From JACIWB01 sp038818725 (GTDB lineage: Archaea > Thermoplasmatota > E2 > UBA202 > JdFR-43), in NCBI GenBank assembly GCA_038818725.1, contig JAWAYL010000014.1, positions 1 through 26,732 of the forward strand: a stretch of DNA of 26,732 nucleotides. The letters run 5' to 3'. The number at the start of each line of letters is the position of its first letter. The stretch's first letter is position 1. The translations under genes and the position numbers were made by a program. This document shows positions 15,636 to 23,107 of the stretch, piece by piece. A model generated the notes under the pieces. That model did not search any database. It had not been told where the DNA came from and saw only the letters and a list, made by a program, of their open reading frames with translations.

Positions 15636-15793
15636 TTTTCCATCGCTCCAACTGGACAAAACTTTATGCATTGCCCGCATTCAATACATTTCTCATTTAT
15701 CTCTATAATAAATTCATTTAATGTTATTGCATTTGCTGGACATATTCCAACGCATCCAGCACAATGAATGCATTTATCATTTACTTTTGGCAT
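15632..15793 (-). CDS. 2[4Fe-4S] ferredoxin
   Basis: A 53-residue bacterial-type ferredoxin. Two complete CxxCxxCxxxCP cluster motifs are present: CIHCAGCVGICP (Cys 8, 11, 14, 18) and CIECGQCIKFCP (Cys 36, 39, 42, 46). The longest frame begins at 15856, but the extra 21 residues have no ferredoxin character and would overlap the upstream gene by 80 nt; starting at Met of MPKVNDKCIHC (15793) gives the normal ferredoxin length with a 17-nt overlap. It lies between the tetraether synthase-like radical SAM gene and geranylgeranyl reductase, both of which need low-potential electrons, so a role as their shared donor is the natural inference. Confidence 0.93.
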   Translation of the reverse strand: MPKVNDKCIHCAGCVGICPANAITLNEFIIEINEKCIECGQCIKFCPVGAMEK

Positions 15794-17261
15794 GCTTTTC
15801 CCTAGAAAATCTTTTCTCAACTTCCTCACGATAAGTAGGCCCGCTATTATATGCACAGAATGGTATTATCCTTCCATCTGGAGTAACATAATGAATTCCA
15901 CACCTCATTACTCGTTCAATATCATAGTTATATAAATCCTGAAAATGCATTGCTCCTATATATAAACTCTGCCAATGAAATTTGGCTAAGCTTTTCTTAT
16001 CTCTTTTTCCAATTATTTCTTTAATAACATCTTTTAATTTCATTCCTTCTGGCAATTTCTTCTCATCTATATATTTAGTTAGTTTCATCGCTTTTATTAG
16101 CTTTAATTTAGCAAATTTTGATTTTTTCATGCTTTCCGCAATCTTTTTTGCTTCTTCAAGAAAACCATCAATATCAACAAATCTATTTATTGGAATTATT
16201 TCATCCCCTCTTACAAATATATAAGTTGCAGCCCCACAATGAGGATGAATTGTAAATTTTGCTCTCTCTTTTTTATCCAGTGCATTCGCTATATCAAAAA
16301 GAGGCAAAACGCAGGGCACACTATACCATGCATCTCTTGTTATTTTTCCATCTGTATCTTCTTCAATCCTCTTTATTAAATCTGGTATTGTAAATCTCTG
16401 GTTAGCTCTTTCCTTTTCATCTATTCTTCCAGTAAAAGAAACTGGCTGGAAATTAATTCCTCTTACAACATCTACATTTTCTATTGCAAAATTTATTATC
16501 TTTATTATTTGATCATCATTAACTCCTTTTACAAGTGTTGGAACAAGAACAGTACTTAACTTTGGCTTTGTATTTCTACATGCCTCAATTGCCTTCTTTT
16601 TAACTTCAAAAAGTTTTCTTCCCCTCGCAGCTTCATAAACTTTTTCATCAACTCCATCAAATTGTAAATATACAGTATGCAAGCCTGCATCAAGCATTTT
16701 TTGAGCAAAATCTGGCTCTTCAGCAAGCTTTAAACCATTTGTTGCAACTTGAATTTGAATAAAGCCTAGCTTGCTTGCATATTTTATCATATCAAGAAAT
16801 TGAGGATGAATTGTTGGCTCTCCTCCAGAAAATTGAACTGCATATGGCTTTGGTTCATTTTCCATAAGCAAGCGGAGCATCGCAGCAACTTGCTTATAGC
16901 TTAACTCATAAACATAGCCAGATACATTTGCATTTGCAAAACATATTGGGCATTTCAAATTGCATCTATTAGTTATATCAATATTTGCAAGAATTGTTGG
17001 AGTTTTATGCTCCTCACAAAGCCCGCAATCAAAAGGACAGCCATCTACTACTGGATAAAGAGGATTTTTTAATTTCTGCTCATCTGGCCAGTAACGATCT
17101 GCTTTTTCAAAAAGCTCTGCATCGCTCCAATAGATATCTTCAAATTTTCCATGCTCATTACATTCCTTTCTTATCATTACTTTTCCATTTTTTTCATATA
17201 TCTCTGCATCAACTATCTTTTTGCATGTAGGACAAAGAGATTTTGTATTTTTTGGCAACAT
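15777..17261 (-). CDS. tes: Tetraether synthase (Tes)-like radical SAM enzyme
   Basis: A 494-residue radical SAM protein of the MJ0619/Tes family, which joins the phytanyl ends of two archaeols to make GDGT membrane lipids and macrocyclic archaeol. The radical SAM cluster motif is C100-x3-C104-x2-C107 (RCNLKCPICFAN) and SGGEP follows at about 144-148. Family-specific cysteines are present: SLCPTCK (C10, C13), C34, and GCPFDCGLCEEH (C75, C79, C82), plus PCVLP, HPHCGAATY and RCGIHYVTPDGRIIPFCAYN near the C-terminus, consistent with extra iron sites known in the family. Its start immediately follows the upstream ferritin stop with no gap. Related paralogues with other substrates exist, so the exact product is inferred from the motifs and the neighbouring lipid gene. 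Confidence 0.87.
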   Translation of the reverse strand: MLPKNTKSLCPTCKKIVDAEIYEKNGKVMIRKECNEHGKFEDIYWSDAELFEKADRYWPDEQKLKNPLYPVVDGCPFDCGLCEEHKTPTILANIDITNRCNLKCPICFANANVSGYVYELSYKQVAAMLRLLMENEPKPYAVQFSGGEPTIHPQFLDMIKYASKLGFIQIQVATNGLKLAEEPDFAQKMLDAGLHTVYLQFDGVDEKVYEAARGRKLFEVKKKAIEACRNTKPKLSTVLVPTLVKGVNDDQIIKIINFAIENVDVVRGINFQPVSFTGRIDEKERANQRFTIPDLIKRIEEDTDGKITRDAWYSVPCVLPLFDIANALDKKERAKFTIHPHCGAATYIFVRGDEIIPINRFVDIDGFLEEAKKIAESMKKSKFAKLKLIKAMKLTKYIDEKKLPEGMKLKDVIKEIIGKRDKKSLAKFHWQSLYIGAMHFQDLYNYDIERVMRCGIHYVTPDGRIIPFCAYNSGPTYREEVEKRFSREKHAKSK

Positions 17262-17744
17262 CTATTTCATTTTTTCTATATCTTGAAGTAAAATTTCTAA
17301 ATCATCCTCATGCTCTACTTCATCTTTAAGAATTTCAAGAATCATTTGATATGTAATTACATCTTTTCCTTCTGTCATTTGGAGTAATTTATTATAAACA
17401 TCTATTGCACATTGCTCCCCCTTTATATTCTGCTTAATTATTTTCTCCCCGTTCGAGGAAGGAATTTCGTATCCACAGTTTGTAAGAGAATACCATTCCT
17501 TAGGGCTCAAAATTGGCTTCTCACCGAGCTGAAGCAACCTACTTGTTATCATTTCCGCATGTTTTAATTCATCTTTTGCATGCTCTTCAAGCTCAGCAGA
17601 AATAATTTCCCTCATTGCTCCTTCCACAACCCTTGCGCCAGCCCAGTATTGGTAGTAGGCAAGCCATTCATCAGCAAGAGCTTTCTTAAGCTCATTTACT
17701 ATTTTTTTCAAATCCTTAACAATTTCCTTACCTTTTGTCCCCAT
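17262..17744 (-). CDS. Dps-like (DPSL/thioferritin-type) ferritin
   Basis: A 160-residue four-helix-bundle ferritin-like protein. Metal ligand candidates are E26 (DEWLAYYQYW), E53 to H62 (EEHAKDELKHAE), E110 (GEQCAIDVY) and E142/H145 (KDEVEHEDDLE). Cysteines C90 (NCGYEIP) and C112 (GEQC) lie where the Dps-like DPSL subgroup (thioferritins) has its conserved pair near the ferroxidase centre, which separates it from plain bacterioferritin. In that group the protein oxidises and stores iron with H2O2 and protects from oxidative damage. It is the first gene of the unit that goes on to the Tes-like enzyme, the ferredoxin and geranylgeranyl reductase. Rubrerythrin is excluded by the lack of a rubredoxin tail. 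Confidence 0.88.
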   Translation of the reverse strand: MGTKGKEIVKDLKKIVNELKKALADEWLAYYQYWAGARVVEGAMREIISAELEEHAKDELKHAEMITSRLLQLGEKPILSPKEWYSLTNCGYEIPSSNGEKIIKQNIKGEQCAIDVYNKLLQMTEGKDVITYQMILEILKDEVEHEDDLEILLQDIEKMK

Positions 17745-17821
17745 TTTTATCCCTTTTGTTAAAGATTTTTCAATATTTATTGTTTTTGGAAAATGAATTT
17801 TGGCTTCATGCTGAAAATTAA

Positions 17822-17859
17822 TAGCTCTCCCATTCCAATTTGTTTAGTTCAAAGAGCTA
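17822..17859. repeat. Inverted repeat in the spacer before the island
   Basis: Arms TAGCTCT (17822-17828) and AGAGCTA (17853-17859) are perfect complements with 24 nt between. A second weak pair, AATTTT/AAAATT, lies just before (17796-17819). The 182-nt spacer 17745-17926 separates divergent genes at the left border of the island. It could be an operator, a structured RNA or an attachment remnant. No tRNA was found here. Confidence 0.35.
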
Positions 17860-17897
17860 GATGCGATAAGATTTGCTGGTTTTGGTGGAGACGAACG

Positions 17898-17910
17898 ATA
17901 TATTTTTATA
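17898..17910 (+). promoter_or_regulatory. TATA box of the calcium-loop membrane protein gene
   Basis: ATATATTTTTATA is centred about 23 nt before the ATG at 17927, as for other first genes here, which suggests a leaderless mRNA. It follows a locally G-rich stretch (GGTTTTGGTGGAG), so it stands out. Confidence 0.5.
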
Positions 17911-17926
17911 TTTTGCTAGATTTTAA

Positions 17927-19477
17927 ATGATAGAAATGTTCCGGGCTTATAGGCAAAATCTAGCTAATATAAAGTTAGAAGAAAGCTTAGAAAGAGATAA
18001 AATAATCAGAAAGTATGGAGAGGTTGCTTCCCAGTTATGGAAAAACGGTAAGTACAGAAAGGACGATGCAATAAACATTACTGCAGCTAAGCTCACGGGC
18101 ATCCCTTATAATCCAGAAGATTTAGAGCAACAACTTGGTCTATTGGAGAATAAAGAGCTTTATGAAAAGTTTATAAAAAATTGGTTTAAAGTGCAGGAAG
18201 TTGTTTCTAGGCTTAAAGTAATGGGTGGGTTGCCTTATTATCAAGGAAAGAATTGTCCAAATGACTGCTTCGAAAATACATCGCTTACAAAGAAACCCAA
18301 AAAGAATTGGAAAGAATTAATGTTAGTAGGTATAGTTACGGGGTTGGTTTTATCACCAATTCCCATTTCTTTTTATGTTTGGTACCAAAGGCACAAAGAT
18401 TCAGACGAAGACGGATTATCTAATTGGGACGAAAAGCATAAGTTTCATACTAATTATTTAAAGTACGACACAGATGATGACGGACTTTCTGATTCAGAAG
18501 AAGTCAATATCTACCATACAAATCCTTCCCTCCCAGATACGGATTATGATGGGCTCCCTGACCGATTCGAAGCTTGTGGCCCTTATGCTGATGTTCTAAA
18601 TCCACTAGTTTCAAACATAAATGATAAAGTCACACTTTATGGAATAGAAAAAAACATATCCTCAACTGTGATAAAATATTTAAGAGCGTCAGGAGAAAAT
18701 TTAACAGATTTGAAAAAAAATTATATAGACTATCTGGCTAATCTTGAAGGGGATATGAGAGATAAATTTTTCACTTCTAATGATATAGATGGAGATAACT
18801 TTAGTAACTATTTTGAGTGGATAAATAGAGAAGAGATTGGTGGTTTATACAACCCATTTGTTCCTAATAGGGTATTTATAATTTCTGTGGACGGTTTTGG
18901 TGGTTGGGTGGGAATTAATGAAGCTGACCTAAAAGATATGGGCCTTACAGAAATAAATCTTATAAAAGTTATAGCTAGAGAGGACGAAGCTCGCATACTT
19001 ATACCTCAGAAATTTAGTCAGACAATTGATCTACTAAAAAATGTAACTACACAAAATGATTTCGTATGGATATTAAACCAATGTCATAGTTATGTGATTT
19101 ACGGCGGTAACGAAGACAAAAATATAGAGTGGTGGAGTAGGGAAGTAGAAAAGTTGTCTTGTAAAGCTATTATATACTTAAGTATGGAATGTGGAGCAGC
19201 TAAAATAATTCATCACATACCCTGTTCAGGGAGTACCCCAAGAATATTGATAGGTGCGAACGAGAACAAGAGTGGAGCACTCATTACACCGATTTTAAAA
19301 TATATGAGCATTTCAAATTCTTATTGGGGTATACCCCAAGATTTGGATACAAATGGTTATATATCGTTATATGAAGCGTGGTGCACATTCAAAGCAGAAT
19401 ATAAGAAACAACGTCCAGCTATGATTGATTGTAATAATTTATCAGGCAAAGTATATCTTTATGACAATTTTTTGTAA
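17927..19477 (+). CDS. Membrane-anchored protein with Ca2+-binding loops and a possible clan CD cysteine-peptidase domain
   Basis: A 516-residue protein, probably anchored by one membrane segment at 131-152. Residues 1-130 are charged and probably cytoplasmic, with no recognised domain. Just outside follow thrombospondin-3/EF-like repeats: DSDEDGLSNWDE (158-169), DTDDDGLSDSEE (181-192) and DTDYDGLPDRFE (204-215), then DIDGDNFSNYFE (286-297). From about 314 (NRVFIISVDG) a domain resembles clan CD cysteine peptidases in order: strand, then NDFVWILNQCHS with H387, then KAIIYLSMEC with C422 after a hydrophobic strand, then RILIGANENKSG, then the calcium-loop DLDTNGYISLYEAW (472-485) common in such archaeal proteins. 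The usual GHG is CHS here, so activity is uncertain. Codon use differs from the core genes. Confidence 0.7.
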   Translation: MIEMFRAYRQNLANIKLEESLERDKIIRKYGEVASQLWKNGKYRKDDAINITAAKLTGIPYNPEDLEQQLGLLENKELYEKFIKNWFKVQEVVSRLKVMGGLPYYQGKNCPNDCFENTSLTKKPKKNWKELMLVGIVTGLVLSPIPISFYVWYQRHKDSDEDGLSNWDEKHKFHTNYLKYDTDDDGLSDSEEVNIYHTNPSLPDTDYDGLPDRFEACGPYADVLNPLVSNINDKVTLYGIEKNISSTVIKYLRASGENLTDLKKNYIDYLANLEGDMRDKFFTSNDIDGDNFSNYFEWINREEIGGLYNPFVPNRVFIISVDGFGGWVGINEADLKDMGLTEINLIKVIAREDEARILIPQKFSQTIDLLKNVTTQNDFVWILNQCHSYVIYGGNEDKNIEWWSREVEKLSCKAIIYLSMECGAAKIIHHIPCSGSTPRILIGANENKSGALITPILKYMSISNSYWGIPQDLDTNGYISLYEAWCTFKAEYKKQRPAMIDCNNLSGKVYLYDNFL

Positions 19478-19510
19478 GAACGTTAAAATAGGTTTTTAAA
19501 TATAAATTTA

Positions 19511-19520
19511 TTTATAAATA
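19511..19520 (+). promoter_or_regulatory. TATA box of the cysteine-rich secreted protein gene
   Basis: TTTATAAATA lies about 22 nt before the ATG at 19538 within a 60-nt spacer of very AT-rich DNA. This gives the second island gene its own promoter rather than full dependence on the upstream gene. Confidence 0.45.
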
Positions 19521-19537
19521 AGGTTAAAAATAAAATT

Positions 19538-21658
19538 ATGAGACTATTGGTGATATTCTTATTTTCTTCGTTATTCTACTTATTTACAATAAATATTGTT
19601 TACGCTGCGTGTGGAATAACGTGCGCGTATTCTATAAAACCATATAATTGTCACATCCATGTAGGTAAATCCGAATTTGTAGGGATAATAAAACACCCCT
19701 TACAGAGTTTTGATCCAAACCCACAATATGGGAACGACGTAGATTACTGCGATGGTGGTACTCTTATATGCTCTAATAATAATTTTACGGATTCTTCAAA
19801 TACACAAGAGGGATGGGAATGTAATATTGTTGATGGATGTTGGTTTCTTGACTGCAGTTATAATACTTGGGCCGGTCGCTGGGACAAAAGTGAAAAAAAA
19901 AAATGTATAAGATGTGGGGACAGACACAGAGAAGATAGTATTATTGGAGATACTACAGGTATGTATGTCAATTGTATGGATGACACACCCGAAGAAGGTG
20001 ATGATGAATGTGAGTTGGCTTGTGGAGCTGATATAGAATGTGACGAGCATAAACCTTATACCCATATAGATTGTATTATTATCCCTTCATGGTTAGATTT
20101 AACATTTTTGGAGTTAGGTCACTGTAATCATTGTTCAGGGATTTGTGATAACAATTGTGCACTCATGGAAGGCTACTATTGTAATGTACAATGTGGGGCA
20201 GACCCATCATGTCATAATAAAGTACCAGGCCAATCGTGTGGTAGTAACAAATATTGTAGCAAAAATTGCAAATGTGTAGACATATGTGAGAATGAGTGTA
20301 GTAAAATAGGAGAATTTTTATATTATTGTGATGGTGATAAAAAGATGCAAAAGATCTGTACTAATTGTGATGATGATGATTGTCTGGAATGGTGTAACCC
20401 AACTCTTCGTTTTGATTGTAACTCATTTGATTGCACTAGTGGTTTCACTTGTAGCATAACTGGCACGACATTACTGAAATATGGTGATGATTATACCTGT
20501 AATCCAGACGCTTTTGAACCATTATGTAAAGATGTTGGCTCAAGGAAGCTTTGTGGGTCCTATGTATGTGATTCTAATAATATGTGCAATCAAATAACAT
20601 GCGGAAGTAATACGTACATTTGTGTAGACGACTATGGGTTTAAGTGGGTGACACAGCCACCACAAAAAGAATCCAACTGCTACGATGGAATTGATAACAA
20701 TTGTGATGGTAAAACGGATTGTTGTAAATCACCAGAAATTTCTATCTCACCAACAAGTGGAATAGGAAACGGTGGTGAGAATGTAACTTATCAAATAACA
20801 ATAAAAAATAATAATCCCTCAGGATGTCCATCCTCTACATTTGACGTGGTTGGGATAGTGCCAGCTGGTTGGAAATTCTATGGTGGATCTGTGAAAGTTT
20901 CGGCAGGTGCAACTGCCACACTAGAGATTAATGTAACATCAAAAAGAGGAGATCCACTTGGTGTATATAACTTTACGGTGAATGTTACGGATCACAATGA
21001 TAATAGGGCGTCTGCCTCTATAAAAGCTTTCTACGTCCTCATCAACTGCAGCGATAAGATATGTAGTGTTTTTGATACCACAGTATACGGAGAATCACTT
21101 CCAACTCCACTAGGAGAAACACAAGAGATATGCAGTAATGACTGTAAAACCTTGGTGAAACTTTCAAAAGGCGATTTTTATCCATATAAGTGGGGTGAAG
21201 ATGTAGTTGTCACTGTTGAATTCAACGACAGCCGGTTCTATAAGGGAAAGGATGTAAGCTTAACCTTGAATATAATCAACCTTAAAGGAGCGTCACTTGA
21301 ATGGAGCAGCGAACTATGCCCAATTCACAATAAGCAATGGAAAACCATGGATAAAGTTGGTGGTGGTAAGTGGGACCCTAGTACTTACGGCACTCAGCAT
21401 CTTGAAAACCATAAAGTAAATATAACAACTGCACTAGGCTACGCAAAAATAGAAGCTTCTTGTACACTCCCGTCCCTTGGGCCTGGAAAATATCTCCTTA
21501 AAGCAGTCCCAACTGTATACAGCCATCCAACAAGATTAAAGGAGGGTATACAAAAGTTTGAGATAGAAGGTATTATAAACCAAAAACCCTACAACATTTC
21601 CAAAATTTTTCTTCTGGCTAATAGCCCAAATGGTAAAACCTTTTTAGATAAAATCTAA
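19538..21658 (+). CDS. Secreted cysteine-rich protein with MopE-type motif and NEW3-like domain
   Basis: A 706-residue secreted protein. Residues 1-23 are a signal peptide ending VYA-A. I count 47 cysteines in the first 396 residues, in spaced groups such as CNHCSGICDNNC and CSKNCKCVDICENEC, suggesting many disulfides or metal sites. At 381-395 lies CYDGIDNNCDGKTDC, the CxDGxDNNCDGxxDC pattern of MopE-type calcium/copper motifs. From about 400 to 500 (VTYQITIKNNNPSGC... VPAGWKF... ATATLEINVTS... GVYNFTVNVTD) it resembles the NEW3 beta-sandwich found in carbohydrate-active and surface proteins. The last 200 residues are a beta-rich region (KWGEDVVVTVEFND) of unknown type. No C-terminal membrane anchor is seen. 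Cysteine codons are mostly TGT, whereas ahcY uses TGC. Function unknown; a surface or extracellular binding role is likely. Confidence 0.72.
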   Translation: MRLLVIFLFSSLFYLFTINIVYAACGITCAYSIKPYNCHIHVGKSEFVGIIKHPLQSFDPNPQYGNDVDYCDGGTLICSNNNFTDSSNTQEGWECNIVDGCWFLDCSYNTWAGRWDKSEKKKCIRCGDRHREDSIIGDTTGMYVNCMDDTPEEGDDECELACGADIECDEHKPYTHIDCIIIPSWLDLTFLELGHCNHCSGICDNNCALMEGYYCNVQCGADPSCHNKVPGQSCGSNKYCSKNCKCVDICENECSKIGEFLYYCDGDKKMQKICTNCDDDDCLEWCNPTLRFDCNSFDCTSGFTCSITGTTLLKYGDDYTCNPDAFEPLCKDVGSRKLCGSYVCDSNNMCNQITCGSNTYICVDDYGFKWVTQPPQKESNCYDGIDNNCDGKTDCCKSPEISISPTSGIGNGGENVTYQITIKNNNPSGCPSSTFDVVGIVPAGWKFYGGSVKVSAGATATLEINVTSKRGDPLGVYNFTVNVTDHNDNRASASIKAFYVLINCSDKICSVFDTTVYGESLPTPLGETQEICSNDCKTLVKLSKGDFYPYKWGEDVVVTVEFNDSRFYKGKDVSLTLNIINLKGASLEWSSELCPIHNKQWKTMDKVGGGKWDPSTYGTQHLENHKVNITTALGYAKIEASCTLPSLGPGKYLLKAVPTVYSHPTRLKEGIQKFEIEGIINQKPYNISKIFLLANSPNGKTFLDKI

Positions 21659-21695
21659 TTAATTTTAAAATTCCAATTCATTACCAGTGAATAGC

Positions 21696-21836
21696 ATGAA
21701 GCTTCCATTACCTAGAGGAGTGAAGGATTTTGATCCAGAAGAGATGATGCTAAGAGAAAAGATTTTAACTGCTAAAAGCGGAGACGAAATTAAAAAACAA
21801 ATGTCTTTTTATTTTTTCCTTCCACTAAAATTATAA
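21696..21836 (+). pseudogene. hisS: Truncated histidyl-tRNA synthetase remnant
   Basis: A 46-codon frame opens with MKLPLPRGVKDFDPEEMMLR, which matches the N-terminus of histidyl-tRNA synthetase (the P-R/K-G-T/V-R/K-D-F-x-P-E-E-M block that precedes motif 1). After about residue 24 the similarity stops and the frame runs TAKSGDEIKKQMSFYFFLP to a stop. A functional enzyme needs over 400 residues with motifs 1-3, so this is the 5' stub of a deleted or relocated copy, or a partial duplicate. It lies between the acquired-looking island and ahcY, and the ahcY TATA box overlaps its stop codon. Confidence 0.65.
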
Positions 21837-21840
21837 ATTA
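21831..21840 (+). promoter_or_regulatory. TATA box of ahcY
   Basis: TTATAAATTA is centred about 21 nt before the ahcY ATG at 21857 and overlaps the stop codon of the hisS remnant. It matches the position of TATA boxes before other first genes here. Confidence 0.45.
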
Positions 21841-21856
21841 AAAAATCTTTATTTGC

Positions 21857-23107
21857 ATGAAATATAAAGTAAAGGATATAAATTTAGCAGAAGAAGGAGA
21901 GAGAATTTTTAAATGGGCTGAGCAAAATATGCCTGTTTTAAAAAGTATAAGCGATGACTTTAAGGAAGAAAAGCCATTGCAAGGAATAAAAATTTCAGCA
22001 TGCTTGCATGTCACAAAAGAAACAGCGGTTCTTATAAAAACATTGCAAGAAGGAGGGGCAAAAATTTCATTATGCGGCTCAAATCCTCTTTCAACAAATG
22101 ATGCAATTGCAGCATATCTTGCAAAAAATGGTTGCAATGTTTTTGCATGGCGAGGAAATCATTCCTCTTACTATTGGTGCATTGAAAAAGCACTTGAAAT
22201 AAAGCCAAATATAACAATGGATGATGGAGGTGATTTAATCACAACAATTCATACAAAAAAAAGAGAGCTTATTAAAAATGTTATAGGGGGAACGGAAGAG
22301 ACAACAACAGGCGTTAAAAGACAAATTGCAATGGAAAAAGAAGGTGTTCTTGCTTATCCTGTTGTTGCAGTAAATGACTCAATGACAAAATATTTATTCG
22401 ACAATAGATATGGAACAGGGCAGAGCACAATAGATGGAATTTTAAGAATTACTTCGCTATTGCTCGCTGGAAAGAAATTTGTTATTGCTGGCTATGGATG
22501 GTGCGGGCGAGGGCTTGCGATGAGGGCAAAAGGAATGGGGGCAAAAGTTATCATATGCGAGGTTGATGAAATAAAAGCTCTTGAAGCGGTGATGGATGGT
22601 TTTGATGTAATGCAGATGAAAGAAGCTGCTGAAATAGGAGATATATTTGTAACTGTAACTGGAAACAAGCATGTTATTGGTGGAGAGGAAATTAAAAAAA
22701 TGAAGGATGGGGCAATTCTTGCAAATTCTGGGCATTTTGATAATGAAATAGATGTTGAATGGCTTGAAAAAGAAAATGTAAAGAAGGAAAAAATAAGAGA
22801 AAATCTTGTTGCCTATTCTCTTAAAAATGGAAAAAAAATTTATTTGCTGGCTGAAGGGAGGCTTGTAAATCTTGCAGGTGCAGAAGGACATCCTCCAGAA
22901 GTTATGGATATGTCTTTTGCAAATCAAGCAATGGCTGTTAAATGGCTTGTTGAAAATAAAGGAAAGCTTGAGAATAAAGTTTATCGCTTGCCAGAAGAAA
23001 TTGATAGAGAAGTTGCGAGAAGAAAGCTAAAAACAATGGGAATAAAAATAGATGAGCTTACAGAAGAGCAGAAAAAATATTTGGCAAGCTGGAAGGAAGG
23101 CACATGA
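21857..23107 (+). CDS. ahcY: S-adenosylhomocysteine hydrolase
   Basis: A 416-residue adenosylhomocysteinase that splits S-adenosylhomocysteine to adenosine and homocysteine, removing the product inhibitor of methyltransferases. Substrate-side signatures are HVTKETAVLI, CGSNPLSTND, DDGGDL and GGTEETTTGV. The NAD site is GYGWCGRGLAMRAKGMGA, preceded by NDSMTKYLFDNRYGTGQS. ANSGHFDNEIDV near the end is also typical. Archaeal enzymes lack the insert of some bacterial ones and are about 415-425 residues, as here. It is coupled by ATGA to the Sir2 gene. Its own promoter begins right after the hisS remnant. SAM-using radical enzymes elsewhere make 5'-deoxyadenosine rather than SAH, so this serves mainly methyl transfer. 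Confidence 0.96.
   Translation: MKYKVKDINLAEEGERIFKWAEQNMPVLKSISDDFKEEKPLQGIKISACLHVTKETAVLIKTLQEGGAKISLCGSNPLSTNDAIAAYLAKNGCNVFAWRGNHSSYYWCIEKALEIKPNITMDDGGDLITTIHTKKRELIKNVIGGTEETTTGVKRQIAMEKEGVLAYPVVAVNDSMTKYLFDNRYGTGQSTIDGILRITSLLLAGKKFVIAGYGWCGRGLAMRAKGMGAKVIICEVDEIKALEAVMDGFDVMQMKEAAEIGDIFVTVTGNKHVIGGEEIKKMKDGAILANSGHFDNEIDVEWLEKENVKKEKIRENLVAYSLKNGKKIYLLAEGRLVNLAGAEGHPPEVMDMSFANQAMAVKWLVENKGKLENKVYRLPEEIDREVARRKLKTMGIKIDELTEEQKKYLASWKEGT

Noticed and set aside
14463..15680. Longer geranylgeranyl reductase start at 15680
   Set aside because: The family begins with the FAD loop close to the N-terminus; the ATG at 15635 fits and overlaps the ferredoxin stop by ATGA.
15282..15767. A 161-codon plus-strand frame across geranylgeranyl reductase and the ferredoxin
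   Set aside because: It is the antisense of two genes with clear motifs and has a low-complexity Phe/Ser/Tyr composition.
15632..15856. A longer ferredoxin start at 15856
   Set aside because: The additional 21 residues are not ferredoxin-like and would overlap the upstream gene by 80 nt; the Met at 15793 gives a normal 53-residue ferredoxin.
17745..17926. Possible tRNA or attachment site at the left border of the island
   Set aside because: No cloverleaf, TTCRANNC loop or CCA-proximal stem could be drawn; only a short inverted repeat is present.
22457..22927. A 156-codon minus-strand frame inside ahcY
   Set aside because: It is antisense to a well-conserved enzyme and its composition (Phe, His, Ser, Lys) is that of a shadow frame.
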